From positions 1 through 64,000 of the forward strand of contig JBBPSI010000119.1 of assembly GCA_038093515.1 (NCBI GenBank): 64,000 nt of DNA, in the 5' to 3' direction. Made by a program: the position numbers and the translations under genes. This document shows positions 49,717 through 62,979 of the stretch, piece by piece (positions within the stretch are counted from its first letter, which is position 1; each line of letters begins with the position of its first letter). The notes below the pieces were generated by a model that worked only from the letters and a program-made list of their open reading frames with translations, was not told the DNA's origin and ran no database searches. This DNA comes from Butyriboletus loyo (lineage: Eukaryota; Basidiomycota; Agaricomycetes; Boletales; Boletaceae).

Positions 49717-51784
49717 ATGAACACACCCAGCGACAAAACACTTGCCAGTGACGAGGATACTTCCAACGACTCCGACCTACGTGACATCGACTCATACTGT
49801 CCAGATGGTGGTCTGACTGCTTGGCTAACTGTATTCGGCGCGTAAGCACACGTCGTCAACATCACGGTTTGTCTCGACTGACGCGTTACTCCAAGCTTTT
49901 TGATCCAAGTCGGTGGCTTCGGGTAAGAACTCCAGATCCAGTCTGCGAGTAAAGCGATCCTCATTCTCGGTCCCCGCAGATTTATAAACGGGTTCGGCGT
50001 CTTTCAAGGCATGTCTGCACCCTTCCGATACCACACTGTCGCTCATTCCCTTGTAGACTTTTACTCTCAACATTACTTGACCAATGTCTCTTCGTCTACG
50101 ATTTCGCAAGTTTGCTCTTCCATAATACGTCTGTCCCTCTGATCACGTCATATTTGTAGCTGGATAGGAAGCACGAATTCATTCTTGACATTATCTGGAG
50201 GGCTCTTTTTTGGTCCGCTGTATGACCAGGGATACTTGTACGTCCACTTCTTCCTTTGCCCCCATATTCACCTGCTGAATGTATCCACAAGCCACTGGTT
50301 GGTGATAGGCGGTTGCACCCTACAAACAATATGTCTCTTCATGCTCTCCTTGACGCAACAGAATCAATTTTATCAGGTATGTATTTGTCGTGGTAATGCC
50401 GTGAATATGACACGACTCTCTTAGGTTTTTTTATGCCATGGCTTGGGCTTTGGATTAGCTACAAGCATGAGCTACGTACCCTCGCTTTCTGTGCTGTCTC
50501 ATCACTTCGAGAAAAAGCGCGCCATCGCGATGTCCATAGTCGCTGCAGGGACGCCAATAGGAGCCATAGGATACACCATTTTGCTGAACCACCTTTTGAA
50601 CGGGAGTCTTGGCTTCGCCAACAGCATCCGTATCACCGCTGCAGCAAATACCCTGTTGTTGGTGGTTGGTTGTGCCCTTATGCGAACTAGGTCGGTGCAT
50701 CCGAAGACACAGACGCACTACTCTCAACTATTGAAGACAATCTCCACCGATTATCCATACATATTCGCTTCTATCGGGTAGGTTGCGAACGACGTCATCT
50801 GATTAGCAACGTCATTCATTCCGCTTCCAGCTTGCTTCTCTTTGGTGCTGGGTCGTTTTTTCCCATCTTCTACATTCAGCTCGACTCGTACATGCATGGA
50901 CTGGGTCAAGAGTTCTCTTTCTACACGGTTCGGTCCCATTCTTATTACGAATCCGATGTATTAATTCCGCATCTCAGATTGTTATGCTCAACGGAGGCAA
51001 TTTCATTGGCCGTTCCACCGCTGGTTTCGTTGCCGCATGTTGCGGCATCTCGAACGCAGTTATTGCGACGACTTTTAGTTCTGGCATCGTCACCTTTACC
51101 ATGGTGGCCCTCTCCACTCGCGCAGGTGCCGCAAGTATAGGGGTGCTCTTCGGATACTTGTCAGGAGCGTGTCAGTCACCATCACTCTTTTCTCTCTGGA
51201 TTGCATCGTGAATAATAAGCGAATTCAGACATAGCTCTTTCTGCTCCCCTCATCGCACACCTGACCCACGACCTGTCAGAACTCGGGTAAGCCCTCGTAT
51301 CGTCCCACTGAGAATTATTTCTCATCCTCTCGAAAGGGCACGCATGGGCATCTCGCTTTTCATGGCAGGTACGTGATGAAAACGTTCACGTCCTATTCCT
51401 CACTCACGACTCGTGATCATAGGACTCGGAAGCTTGATAGGTAAGTTTCTTCGAGAGCCCAATGTCTTCAAAGCCATGACCTCGCGCGTTTTCTTTTTTT
51501 TCTTCCTTTTTTTTCGAAAAAAGGAACGCCTCTCGCGGGTGCGCTTTTAGGATCGGACTACGCTTGGTGGAAACCCGCGGTGCTCTGTGGGGTGCGTTTC
51601 ATCAAATAAATGCCTACCGATCGTTCCTGGCATGCCTGACCTTGTTACCCGTCTCTTTTTTTTTCGTTACCAGTGTTTTAGCGTCGCAAGCACGGTCATG
51701 TTTGTGATGACGAAACTTGTTCTGCGACACAAGAAGAAAGCGAGCGTCCATACCTCCTCCCAAAGTGCGCTCGCCTCCCCATAG
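49717..51784 (+). CDS. MFS transporter, monocarboxylate transporter type
   Basis: The ATG at 49717 begins MNTPSDKTLASDEDTSND, a short acidic cytosolic leader, then DGGLTAWLTVFGA, the conserved entry to the first membrane helix in fungal MCT-like carriers. Spliced exons continue with FINGFGVFQ, FLTLSGGLFFGPLYDQGY, HGLGFGLATSMSYVPSLSVL, HHFEKKRAIAMSIVAAGTPI and GAIGYTILLNHLL in the first half. The second half has LLFGAGSFFPIFYIQLD, MLNGGNFIGRSTAGFVAA, TRAGAASIGVLFGYLSGA and GTPLAGALL. Twelve membrane helices are expected. These proton-coupled carriers move monocarboxylates, riboflavin or other small acids; the substrate here cannot be told. About nine short introns. The stop is TAG 51782-51784. 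No neighbouring pathway genes suggest a cluster. Confidence 0.88.
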
Positions 51785-52217
51785 AACGGACCCGGATGGT
51801 TGTGGTCCATCGCTGATCGGTCCGTCGGGATCATACTTAGATCTGACCACTTAGATGAGGTGATCTTCACGATAAGTTATGTACGTAGTAACGACTCTTT
51901 GGGCTGCAAGCTGGAAACAGTCCACTTCACGATCGTAGGCAGTGTGTACACACGCAATAGCGTACAGTCACAGATGTCGATGAGCCACGGTCATGCATGA
52001 TATATATATATTCCTGTAACCGAACACTACGTAGATCAGTTGGGAGAAAACCAGATAGTGATGTGTCAATGCGACCGTAAAAACGCAAACGGAACCAACA
52101 TTCCACCAGCATGACTACGAAAGGAGCTATTAATCAAACCCTACTTATGTCAAACCATTAGATCTTAGCCATTAGCTCTTGGCCCGAGGACCCCATTCCA
52201 TGTCCATCGCAGACGAT
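51785..52217. other. Convergent intergenic region, MFS gene / PUT1
   Basis: Lies between two 3' ends. Contains a TA repeat (about 52001-52010) and AT-rich stretches suited to polyadenylation. No gene supported. Confidence 0.4.
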
Positions 52218-54400
52218 TCACAATCCAATACCGCCAAATACTCTCCTCCATATTAAGCTCGCGGCTACTTTCCTCTCCCGCACCGCACCATCATTTCCAA
52301 GCACAGACTTGTTCTCGATAGCACGGCGGGAAATGTAGGGTATCACCTATGGTACACAGTCATTCTCGGTGCAACCCCTCCTAGAAAGAAAAAAAGTCAC
52401 GACGCGACACGAAGACTCACCTCCACGAGTGCACCGTAGGGAACGTACTTGATGACGCACGGTGTGCTACTCTTTATACGGCCAACGAGGTAGTTTGTGA
52501 GCGAATCCGACACACCTGCAATGAAAAAGAACGTAAGATGAACGAAACTACAAAGAGGACGAGAGAGGTGGGACGTAACCGTATAGCTGGCCAAAGGTAA
52601 GCCTCTCCGCAACGTCAGCTGGGACAGTGACAGTTCCTTTGTAATTTCCATCGGCGCTCGCGTCCCCTTCGCGAGCCAGACCGGTGTTGACCAATTCCCC
52701 GAGTATAAATTCAGACGAGATCCAGTTGTGAGTGCCAAAGAGGACACCAATGCGCGGTGCACGTCCTCCAGATGACTTTACATCATCTGCGATAGCTCGC
52801 ACGAGGAGGGCTGCACATTCATTGTAGCAGGCGTCCGTATCTGGTTTAGAGGGATGAACCGGTGGGTGTGGGTCAGGTGAGATTGCGACAGAGCCCGATG
52901 TGGAAGCTGCTGCAGAATGTGCTGCGAGCTCGTGGGGGTGATATGCACCCCTCACGAGCTTAACACCCACTGCGTAGTTATTCTGCCGTGCGAGTGCAAG
53001 CGAGCGTACGAGATGAGCGGGCGTCCTAGCATCGATAAGTTAGTCAGTTGGATCGGAGCAACCGTCATGCAGTGTGGAAGCAACAAATAAGGACCAACCT
53101 TCTCAGATAAGCTTGATATGTTACATAAACTACTGGCTGCAGCTCAGGCCCTTGGACATTCCTTGGTCCAAATCCCAATCTGCTCGTCCGGTCGCGATGA
53201 TCAGGAATCTTGTTAAAGCGTTCCATCAATGCATGTCCAAAAGCGTCGATAGCGGGTTGAAACCAGCTATTCATCAAGTAAGCACCCGAACATGCCGAAG
53301 CAAGATTCGGAGTACCTGTGCTCAGCGTCAATAATAATTCTGACACTTCGATCCTTGGCACGTGCGCATATCCTGTTCAAATCATGGTAGAGTTCTTTGA
53401 GACTTTCCACGTCCTGCGTTGTCAAGGGTGAACTCTCAGGGATCTGAGTATGAAGAACTGCGAGGTCTGAAGATTCGGGGGTACCAGGAAACGGGACCGG
53501 CGGACTTGACGCGGGCCGAGTACGCGTTAAATGAATAGACAAGTTGCGCAGCGCAACCGCATTCGGGAGGAGAGCCGTCTACACCACTCCATGCATGAAC
53601 ACGTGTGACACGTCGCAAAATCGACAATGATTACCCACAAGCTTTATGGCGACCCAGGTCCGTCTGCCCGCAGCCTCTTTTGTACGCAACCCAAACTCAT
53701 CTTCGAAATCGGCAGCCACATCGATGCTCTTGATCATCTCCGCCACGATGCGTTTGTGAACAGGTTGTTCGTTTGGTTTCCGAGAACTTGGACCCTCGTT
53801 ACTATGTTGTGTAGCACCTGCGGCCTCATGCTCGTCAACTTCTACGCTGTATGCGAATAGGGCACCCTTGTTCTGACTTCGCAGCGTGGAGAGCAGGGGA
53901 AAGGCTGCACGCGCTGTTTCGCCGCCGACGAACTGGGACAAAGGGGAAGAGTCGGTGATAGGCACGAACATCAGACATAGGATACATACATGATCAAAGA
54001 ACGTCCGCTTCACGGCGCCCTCTACGACCGTCCCTACGAGGGGCGCCTTCAACAGCGTATCGAGTATCTCGGGTGCATGGTCCACGATCGTCTCACACGA
54101 GATGAGCCCGTATACAAAATACGTGCGGAAAAGGGTCAGAAGAGGCGGCGATACGTCGTGTTCGGACTGAGAGCTGGCCTCGACCAGCTTGAAGGGTGGT
54201 GAGGGACATGACTTGGCGTCGGAATATAGACCGAGCAACGTGCCCCCGGAAACGGCGGATGCGACAAGGAGGGCGGTTCGCAAGGTGTGCCGGGAGCGTG
54301 TTCGCGACGGTAGAGAAGGAGATGCGGAATGCAGTCTACGCGCAATATGACCTGGACAAGAGAAGCGAAGCACAAGCGGTGCTCGACGAATCGAGTGCAT
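52218..54400 (-). CDS. PUT1: Proline dehydrogenase, mitochondrial
   Basis: FAD enzyme that oxidises proline to pyrroline-5-carboxylate on the inner mitochondrial membrane, the first step of proline use. The ATG at 54400 gives an Arg/Ser-rich presequence (MHSIRRAPLVLRFSC, then ARRLHSASPSLPSRTRSR) fitting a mitochondrial import signal, followed by a hydrophobic segment LLVASAVSGGTLLGLYS. The catalytic barrel has TWVAIKLVG, RIIIDAEH, WFQPAIDAFGHALMERFN, PVVYVTYQAYLRR, VGVKLVRGAYHPHE, CYNECAALLVRAI, FGTHNWISSEF and FGQLYG. The last exon gives VIPYISRRAIENKSVL, the conserved FAD/substrate end with its Arg pair, to the TGA at 52218-52220. Introns are about 50 nt. It is co-oriented with CAND1, whose 3' end is 217 bp upstream. 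Confidence 0.95.
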
Positions 54401-54617
54401 GATCGTCCTCGTCGAGGACACGCTATTCTGCTTCCACGAAACGACATTGAACGTTTATAAGAGCAGGTCCGCGCAAGGTCCTTCCGAGCAGCGGCGAGCC
54501 AAGGATGTAGTACTCGGTTGTATGTTACCCGGTCACGTGACAATATAGGTACACATTTTCGAGTACTTGACCAATTACATTTGACCAACTACATTTCTTG
54601 CAACTTTCTCCTTTGCA

Positions 54618-57600
54618 TCATTGCCCTACTAACTCCCTAAACTCAAGTCCCCACTGCTCATTCCTTTTCACATCGTCCACGAATGCCTCGAACTTTTGCG
54701 TGCCGCCCGTGGCCAATGCACCAGCTGCACTCCCGATCGCGACCACTTTGATCAGAGCGGCGACCGCACGCATAGTGCTTCTCCTGAGTTCTGCTGCGCG
54801 CTCCAAATCTTGTTTAACGGTGTCCTTGGTGACAGGTGCCCCCCGCATCGTCGTCTCCAGTGCAGGCGTGAGCTCATCCAAATGGGCGATAAGAAGAGGA
54901 ATGCACAACGTGAGGGGAGAAAGACGGGAGATGAGGAGATGCGACAGTACTTTGATTTCATCCGACGGATCCGTGAGTGCGGGAAGGAGGAACGTTAGGT
55001 ACGTCGGGAGGTCAAGTTTGTGGAGGCATGTGTCCAGCTATTCAAGACGGGGATAAGTCACGAGTGCAGAGCAAATGTCGGCGTCAAGCTTACCAGTGTA
55101 TAAAGGGTCTCCCAGGCGGTCTTGCGTGCGTCAAGTCCATCATCCACTTTATGTGTCCATGGACCCATTTGTACAGTCCGAATAAGTTCAGGGTTGACCT
55201 TGGTCTCGGCGTAGAGGGTAGGGAGAAGCGTTGGAAGGTGATCTCGAACAAGATGCGGTTTCGTCCGTGCGGCAGAGTTTAGCGCGGATAGCGCGAGGCG
55301 ACGAACCGTCTGCATGGAAGTCGTCAACTGCATTCACTAAGGAGATGAGAAACCACGCACTAAATCAGTATCTTTCATCAAACTCAAAAAGTTCATAATC
55401 AGGGGTGCAAGGAGTTCGTCGTAAGAAGGTGAACTTTCAGCGAACGTATATCGAATTGCTGATACGACCGTGGCGCGTACGGCTGGATTCTGATCGCGTA
55501 TACATGCGTGGAGCTGGGGGAGGTAGCGTGATGGGTGTGTGGTTGTGAGTTTGCCCAGGCATGCCGCAGCAACATTTCGTGTCGATTCCTCCGAGTCTGA
55601 AGTAGAATTATGGAAGAGAGGAGTCCAAATAGCATCTGCAACGGGCTCCAATTGTCCGTGAGAGCAATGCGTTACAACCTGTGAAGAATGACATCTTCAG
55701 CCAATGATTGACGCGGAAAGAATCGCTGTAACCAACCTCCTTGAGGGCGTGAAGAGATAGAAGCCGTTTGGAAGGGTCCTGCTCCGCAACTCTGAGTATA
55801 GCAGGGAGGAACAAGTGTAAGTTCCCGATCGCGATGTTTCCTTTGTCACAAGTAAGTGAAAGACCTTCTAACTGCGAAAATGTTGCGCTCACCAGCTGCG
55901 AATGCAGCCGCGGTCCTGATCTCTTCCTCCTCTGCAGAAAAGTGGTCGATAGCATTGTCGAACACGTCATGTTGGATAGACATATCGCTGAGCAATATGA
56001 GGTGGTGCATCCTCCAAATAACACGAGTACTTACATAAACCGACCTAGCTCTCCCAAGATCAACAAGCTGAGGACAACAGTTGATGACTTGGCTTTCGAT
56101 GATTTCTATTCGTTCACATATTTGGATGGTCCCAAATGAGATAAGGCAAAGAACCATACCTTGACACTCTTGGAGTACTCTGCAATCGTACCAGCAGCAA
56201 TGCCTTGGGAGCTCCTGACGACCTGCCCTACGCACTTTGCGACGTTGATTGAATTTGCCTCCGTCTTTGGAGACTTTTCAACGCCGATGACAAGGTTGGG
56301 AACCACGTGTGTCGCAATTTGCCTGTCTGCTTGCACCAGGGCCGTGAAGAATGAAAGCAAAGAGTCCAGAGCCGCACCGGAAACCAAGGGCGAATGGGCA
56401 ATCTGATAAATATCAGCGAGCAATTCTTTCTCGACCACCGGGAACGTGTTCGAAGGCGACAATTCTAGGAGAAGAGCAAGAATGGAAAACGCTTGCGAAA
56501 GCAGAGAGATGTCTGAGGTGCCAACGTAAAGCTTTATTTGAGGAATAAGAGAAGGTGGGAGATAGGCAGGTATTCCAGATTGATATCTATTGAGTGTGTT
56601 CGTTGAGCCGTCAGGAAGGCCAAAGGAGATATTTACCTCTTTAGCAAGATGTCCAGTGCATTGAAAACCTCCGGTTTTCCACCCCGACCACTCTTCTTCA
56701 ATAGAATCATGATCCATTCCAAGCAGGAGTTGACCCATTGATCGCCAATGTCCACCTCCCGAGCAACCTTTGTGACGACCTTGACCGCACCAGCAGTGTT
56801 GCCAGTGGTGCGGCATATCGCCTGCCACTCCCTTCCGCCTTTAGACTTCATCATATCTGTGACGCATATCCACAGGTCGGCCATGCAGTCCTCTGCACAA
56901 CTGCGCACCTCCGCATCTGTATCATGCGTGCTGAGTCGCTGCAGGGCTTCATCATAGACCCGTTCTGACCAGTCGCTGTTCTTCACAGGTCGCGTGGTAT
57001 TTAGCAATGCAGAGAAGACACGAAATGCCTCAGACGCAACTCGAGGGTGGCGCTCCCGGAGAGACTTGAGAAGGACAGACGTAAGCGTGGGTAGCGACGG
57101 GGTAAATACTGCAGGTGCATGTGTCGAGAGGAAGAGCGCAAGGAACGAGAGACACGTCAAATGCAATGTCGACGTTGTTGTGGTTGGTGACTGGGAAAGG
57201 ATGCTTTTCGACGTCGCCACGATTGGTCCAACCTGAGTGGATAGTGATCCTGGTAACACCCCAAGTAGAGCATATAGTAATTGAAACCCAGCCTGTACGG
57301 TTGCTGGTGCGGTCTTGGGTGGTTTGAGCTGACCGAGTAGCGCCTTTGACAAGGCAGGTACTTGTGACCTTAGAAGCATGTAAGGGGTCTCCTCAACATC
57401 CATCCGCTCTTCGCTATCACGTTTCCTCTTTCCACGCATAGCAGAGTCTCCTTCTAGACTTTGCGGTAGGCCACCATACATACTCGTCTGATTGAGCAGT
57501 GTGACATAGGCGACCCATACCTCGAGGCGGACCGTCTCTTCTCTGTCGTCAAATCGTGATATCAGGACGGGAGAAACACTTTTGTACAACGAGCCCAGTA

Positions 57601-59143
57601 ATTCCGGACGAGTAACAATCACAGCTGACAGTAATTTTGTTGCAGAGCGACGAATCTTGTATGAGGTATCTTCGTCATCAGAGTACCTGGAGGCAATTAG
57701 TATACCAGACATACACCATGATACATTAACGAACTGATCAAGTTCTCCATCATCACCGTCATCGTCAGCATCTACCATCTCTTCATCTTCGCCATCGTCT
57801 TCGCCAGCGTAATTCTACGCGAAAATGAGGAACTTTTTCACGATATGAATGTAAACCAACTTACAGGATCATACTTGATGTACTGGGTCCCTACTTGTAC
57901 CATGGAATCTACGAATGGCGTGGCTTCTCCAGGCGACCTTAGTAATAATGTCTCCAAAGCCTATGATAGGTGAGCGAAAACCAGGGAGCTCAAGGCGCAT
58001 ACACGCTACCTGCAAACATCCCTCCCTCAGTTCGTCGTCGTCACGTTTCACTGCTTGTAATATGCCAGGTACGATGTCTCCTAACGACGGTGTCAATTGT
58101 TGTGGGGACTGCCTGAAGATCGCAGCGACGAGGTTCACTGTGGTCCTCTGTTGCTCTACGTTGGCGTTCGCTACGAGGAAAGGAAAAATGTTGTGCTGAA
58201 GTAAAGTCAAGAACAATTCTGGAGGGGCGACGGGAACAAATTGAGACAATGTGGATATGGCGCGTTTTCTGACAGCAGGACGTGAATGTGTCAGGAGAGG
58301 GGTAATGGCGGTTAGTGGCTGTGGACTCAGAGAAGGATCAGCGAAGTGAGCTGGAAAGCGGGTGATAAGGATGGAAAGTGTTGATAATGTCTCTAGTAGC
58401 GTCTCCGGCGGAGTGTCAGGCTAGAGTGAATGTTTGTCAAAGAAAAGTGCTCCAAGCAAATCCATCTTACATTATAAACTTGTCCAAGTAGCTTTGGCGT
58501 AAGCTTTGCACATGCCTTCCCAGCGATCTTTCCGTCTGGGGGCAGTTCCGATGTAATCGTCTTCAGGGCTATGGAGTGGCGTCAAAACCCACACCTCCGA
58601 GTCACATAATGTGTAGGTGCTTACCAAGCCCGGATATATCTCGTAGCTCTTCATCCTTTCCGACCGAGTAATTGATAAGACTGTCCACGACAAGTTCCAT
58701 TTGGTTCTCTCTGATAATCTTGATGAGTTGTCCGAGACTTGAGAACCGTGCGACGCGATCCTTAACGTGATGAAGCCAACGCTGGGCGCGGATATCAAAC
58801 ACACCATTTGACTGCCTGGTTTTTGACCTCGGAAATTGTATCTTCGACGAGTTTGATCACCTGGCGGAGAACTTTGGTCTCAGTGGTCTCATCGCCGAAG
58901 AAGCTGTTTGGATCCTGCTTGATCTCCAGCATTAGATCGTTCAATCCCATGAACCTGCGGTAGAGGTTTGAAAACTTCAGAACCAACAACTCTGACACGT
59001 CTAAGGGGTGATCGCCAACCTGAAGTCCTGGTCGGTGGATTGCATCTAGAGATTGCCCAACAAAAGTGGGTTGTTTGTGCGTACGCGACAAAGACGATCG
59101 ATACCTTTTCCACCAAACTATTCATCAAATATGTTTTCGTCAT
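54618..59143 (-). CDS. CAND1, cullin-associated SCF exchange factor
   Basis: CAND1 (TIP120) wraps around cullins that lack NEDD8 and swaps the substrate receptors of SCF ubiquitin ligases. The whole protein is HEAT repeats. The start [13 protein letters not shown] is followed by [16 protein letters not shown] and [18 protein letters not shown], typical of the N-terminal arch. An acidic loop ([19 protein letters not shown], about 57735-57800) precedes the conserved [20 protein letters not shown] stretch ([16 protein letters not shown]) and [22 protein letters not shown]. The C-terminal part includes [20 protein letters not shown] and [19 protein letters not shown], ending at TGA 54618-54620. 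About 15 short introns. Length and order fit the roughly 1200-residue family. S. cerevisiae has a divergent homologue (Lag2). An F-box gene at 45.8-47.8 kb belongs to the same ligase system but is not functionally linked by position. Confidence 0.94.
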
Positions 59144-59453
59144 TTTGAAAAAGGTTTGAGCGAAAGACGCATACAACGAGTGAGGGTGTGGAGACAGGAG
59201 CCACTGACTGTGACAGCGGATCTTTACCAGAGTACAGCCACCGCCAGTGCTAGTGATCAACCAGAACCACAGTGTCGCGCAAAATGTAGTGTACAGAATT
59301 CATTAAATGTTACTATTCGAATGGATACACTTCATAATGACAGGGTGGGTGCAAATGTTTAGCGATACAAACGTTGGGCGTGAATAGTGAAGAAAAAAGA
59401 CCCTGTTATCCAGTCCGGAAGAATGAATGAAGACATTCATGCAAAGGCCAACC
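59144..59453. promoter_or_regulatory. CAND1 upstream region
   Basis: About 310 bp between the CAND1 ATG and the stop codon of the next gene, both on the minus strand. It must hold the CAND1 promoter and the 3' UTR of the neighbour. No specific element seen. Confidence 0.4.
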
Positions 59454-60005
59454 TCATGGATCACTCTCGGATTCTAGCCAGCCAGCATCCGATAACAACT
59501 GGTGCGTGTGCTGAGTGTCCGGTTTGATGTCTCCGTTCAGTGGTGCAAACCACTTTCGGACTCTGCTCCTTGCCACACAAAACTCCACACACCAAAACAG
59601 ACCATCGTCCTGTAATTATGTTAGCAACCCGGGGACATCAACCATGCGTGAGTTTCTTACAGATCTCGTCTTTCCTCCCTTTGCCTGGCCAACAACTTTG
59701 CCGCGGTACCATTCGCCATCACCGGCGCAAACCCATGCAATTTCCCCGCTCTGAAGACAAATTCGTAAAGGAATCCATGCACACTGGGTTCTGGGGCTCA
59801 CCTTGAAACGATACGGCCACGGCTCGTCGAGTTCGTCTGGGTACGTTTCGGAGAAGATCGAGTCTGCCCAATCACCATCGTCCCAGGTGGTGAGGTCGAC
59901 GGAGTGCAACTCCAATTTAGCTGGTGCGGGACGCCCCGTCATACTGCCATAATTTGGTCCGTTGACAATTGGACTTTGTTGACTGTAGGTTGTTGAGGGA
60001 GACAT
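59454..60005 (-). CDS. Small conserved Agaricomycete protein, SH3/Tudor-like
   Basis: Three exons (60005-59802, 59750-59661, 59609-59454; both introns 51 nt, GTGAGC...CAG and GTAAGA...CAG) give 149 aa. The middle reads PWPYRFKSGEIAWVCAGDGE, then WYRGKVVGQAKGGKTRS, and the end reads FAPLNGDIKPDT and LLSDAGWL. The pattern of short strands (AWVCAGDGEWYRGKVV) resembles small beta-barrel folds such as Tudor or SH3. Similar short proteins with the APLNGxIKPDT ending occur in many mushroom genomes as hypothetical proteins. No signal peptide or membrane segment. Function unknown. Confidence 0.75.
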
Positions 60006-60441
60006 GGATGCAGTTTCAGAAGCTTGAGCGGTTTTGGAATGCTGGGTCGATACAAACCATGGCTCTTATACATTTAACAGATGGACGCGAGTGGACAAGA
60101 CACAGGTCCCCACAGCTTGGAGTTCCTTTTGTTCTGTGTATCTGGAAATCTGTGGAAATGCACTTTCATTGGAAACAATAGAATCCGATCGCCTGGGCGG
60201 TCCTGGAAAATACAACAGTCATTTGGCAAGTGTGCAATGGACCACGAGTCTCGGGATGACCTGTGGATGCCCACATGGCGACGAGCTTTGACCCACGTAG
60301 CAGCTACTATTGAAAGGATTTACAATGCACGGCAGTTTGCCATACAGCATGCTTTCATAGAACGCAGATCAATGAACAGCCCTTCGATAGCGATTGTACT
60401 CTCCATGCTGTATGGACACTTCCTTACTATTAGTGTCATGC
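60006..60441. other. Intergenic, between two minus-strand genes
   Basis: Contains the promoter of the 59454-60005 gene and the 3' flank of the DUF3445 gene. A plus-strand frame (60081-60482) is open but has no recognisable protein features. Confidence 0.4.
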
Positions 60442-62371
60442 CTAGTATGGGAACGGAAGCATTTCCTCTACTGGCCCTGTGATCCCATCCTTCTCTGCGC
60501 ATCCATCCAAGAAATCGAGAAGGATGTCCCGGTACCGCCCACGCCCCTTGTAAGATGCAACGTCTTCAGGCCAACTCCTTACTGCGCTTGCTAAGCGTGC
60601 CGCGACGCCTCGCTCCCGTGCAAGTTCCTCCACTTTAAACTGATACGTACGTATCCCAAACACGATGGCGCCAGTGCGAGAGAGTCGACGCAGAGTCTGT
60701 CTTTCGCTCCTGAGGCGGAGAGTCGAAGGGGAAAGAAATGGGACGTCTCTTGTGCCATGACCTCGCCCGTGAGCAAAGTCGTCTTCTGGGCCGTTGAGAG
60801 ATTCGGACCAGCTGAGTTCCTCGGGATCGATACTGGATAGGGTTTCATCTGTACCCAACCCTGTCTTTGGAACTCTCGGTGGGACGACCTGCACGGAATA
60901 ATTGTTCCTAATCACCGGTTTGTCGAGAGGCAAGCGTTGGAAGAAACGGTTCATGCTGAGTTGCAGCTTTTCCTTGACTATGAGTAGTCCATTGGAGAGG
61001 TTTACAATGTCTTCGAGAAAAGAGTGCTCTTACACTGAGGCACCTCGCCCGAGAGGTGTATCTCGTCTAGTGACATTCCAATTTTGTCGCGCATGCGCCA
61101 AAACCCTAACAGAGGAAGCCATCATTCAGGAGAAGTCAGGCAGCATGTAGAATGAGGCACGCACCTGGCATACATATGAGTCCTGCCTGGAAGTAATATT
61201 TCCCATCCGCTCCTTGCCCATTACAATAAGCAACGCAGGTTATCACGATCCATTGGTCACATTACCTTCTATCATTATTGCGATGTCATCTTGCATCCTT
61301 GCCCGAACAGTCAGCGGCGGGAACAGCGACAGCGTTCCCCCACTTACAGGCCATTTACTATCCTGAACGCCTCCTCTCCCATTTCCACACCATCCATTGA
61401 TTCGAGGACCCCAAGATCATACATTTCTCCGGTCTCAACGACCTCAATTGTCTTCACTGGCATCTTGCCATGCCATGATAGGGGTATTCCTCCGATACTC
61501 GGTATAGGAGCTGATGGTGGGAGACGTGAGATACGGAATGAGGATGGGTACCGTTGAGGCAGATATTCCGCGAGCTCATGCAGCAACTCTTTCACTGCAA
61601 CTCAGGCTTAGCAACCACAGCTGCAGGCAAGTCTTTACCGAAACCACGAACCCGCTTCAGCTCCACCCGCAACATTTACAGATTCATCCTCCCGAGCAGG
61701 AAGGACCCGTAGGACGGTTTTCCCGCAGTGGTTTACTCGGAATTTGCGAATTCGTTGATGGGACGAGAAAGATTCGTCAAGTTCCATCCATTCAGTCCAA
61801 GGCATGGTACGAATACCCATCGTTACGCTAAACAAATGGATCGAGCGTCAGCGACAGGGGGATTCGATGAAAAATAGCGCACGATTTCGTCGTATGTGTC
61901 ATTGCATGGATATGACAACACACAAGAAAATCGGGCAGGGATTCGACTTACTGGTACTCGCCCCATCTGAAGGGACGGTATGGCACGGGCCTCACGTCCT
62001 TTATCTGGTGAGGACAAGGTGTAATCTCTGGGTACTCAAAAGCTACAGGGGTCCAGACTTGAATGTTTGGGATAGATTAGAATCCCGTGCGATTATCAGT
62101 AACCCTCCCGCAAAGTATCTTCAACTTCCAACATACCTCCTGGTTCTCGATCTCTGTTCGCGTGCTTCCGTTGCGGTGCTGGTTCGGTGTCAAGACTGCT
62201 CAACGCACTTTGGTTCCTGCCATGTTGATTAGCCCGGCGCCATTTGAGAGCTCTGTAGACAGAGTAGATTGCGAAGGACTTGAGGAAAATTGGAAATAAG
62301 ATGTGAAGAAAGGCATTCTTGCCACCCCTGGCTTGACCGACGTCTGCGAGGCTCGTGATCCACTCAATCAT
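60442..62371 (-). CDS. DUF3445 protein, haem-dependent N-demethylase-like
   Basis: The family shares a domain with the alpha subunit of bacterial haem-dependent oxidative N-demethylases. The ATG at 62371 gives MIEWITSLADVGQ, then a likely membrane segment (NAFLHILFPIFLKSFAIYSV). Conserved blocks follow after introns: PVPYRPFRWGEYQ spliced to VTMGIRTMPWTEWMELDESF, HQRIRKFRV, LLHELAEYLPQRYPSSF, then NLSNGLLIVKEKLQLSMNRF, FFQRLPLDKPVIRNNYSVQV, LRLRSERQTLRRLSRTGAI, VFGIRTYQFKVEELA and VRSWPEDVASYKGRGRYRDI. The SERQTL-type arginine-rich block is the hallmark. The stop is TAG 60442-60444. The family is common in fungi; its substrate is unknown, and catalysis here is inferred from homology only. The exon around 62040-62180 is the least certain. 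Confidence 0.88.
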
Positions 62372-62979
62372 CGTGACTTGAGGCGTGAATCAAAGTGAGA
62401 GGATCAATCCCTGGTTTCACACCCGGAGCCGATTGTTTAGCGCCGTTTTATTCTTAGGTATCGAGGGAGTTATTTTCCCGAGGTTCCTTTGTTACTGTGC
62501 AGTTCAATGAGCACAGTCAAACTGAGCAGCTTGAGCTTGACAAGTGAATTTTCCTGGCAGCCTACTTAGTACACTTGTTCAAAGTGACTATATCTATATT
62601 TCATGCAGATTACACTACTTGGCTTGATAATTAGCAGATTAAATCTCCTGTATACTTGGGTCTTTCCCATGGGCACTCCGTGGCTAACACGCTCGCCACC
62701 CTAGTGTCCCACCCACCACCAAGGCTAGCCATGACTCTGAAGAATGCTTGAATCTACGACTACTTCAGCATCCTCCACCAATTCTCTACTCACTCGAACG
62801 CATCGCTTTTAACTGTGACCCTCCCCAGCTCCCGAGCGAGCACGTGCATGCATGCAGACCACCGTCTCACTCACACGCCCAACGCGCCCACCCCCACCCG
62901 TCTGCACGCGCGCTCTCGCGCACCCAACGCACGGGCACCCCGCTCACACGTCCAATCACCTACTATGAGGACGTAATGA
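62372..62979. other. Intergenic, promoter of DUF3445 gene and C-rich stretch
   Basis: The first part is AT-rich with short direct T/A runs. From about 62860 to 62960 the plus strand is very rich in C and in CACGC/CGCGC steps. No gene supported before the ATG at 62980. Confidence 0.4.
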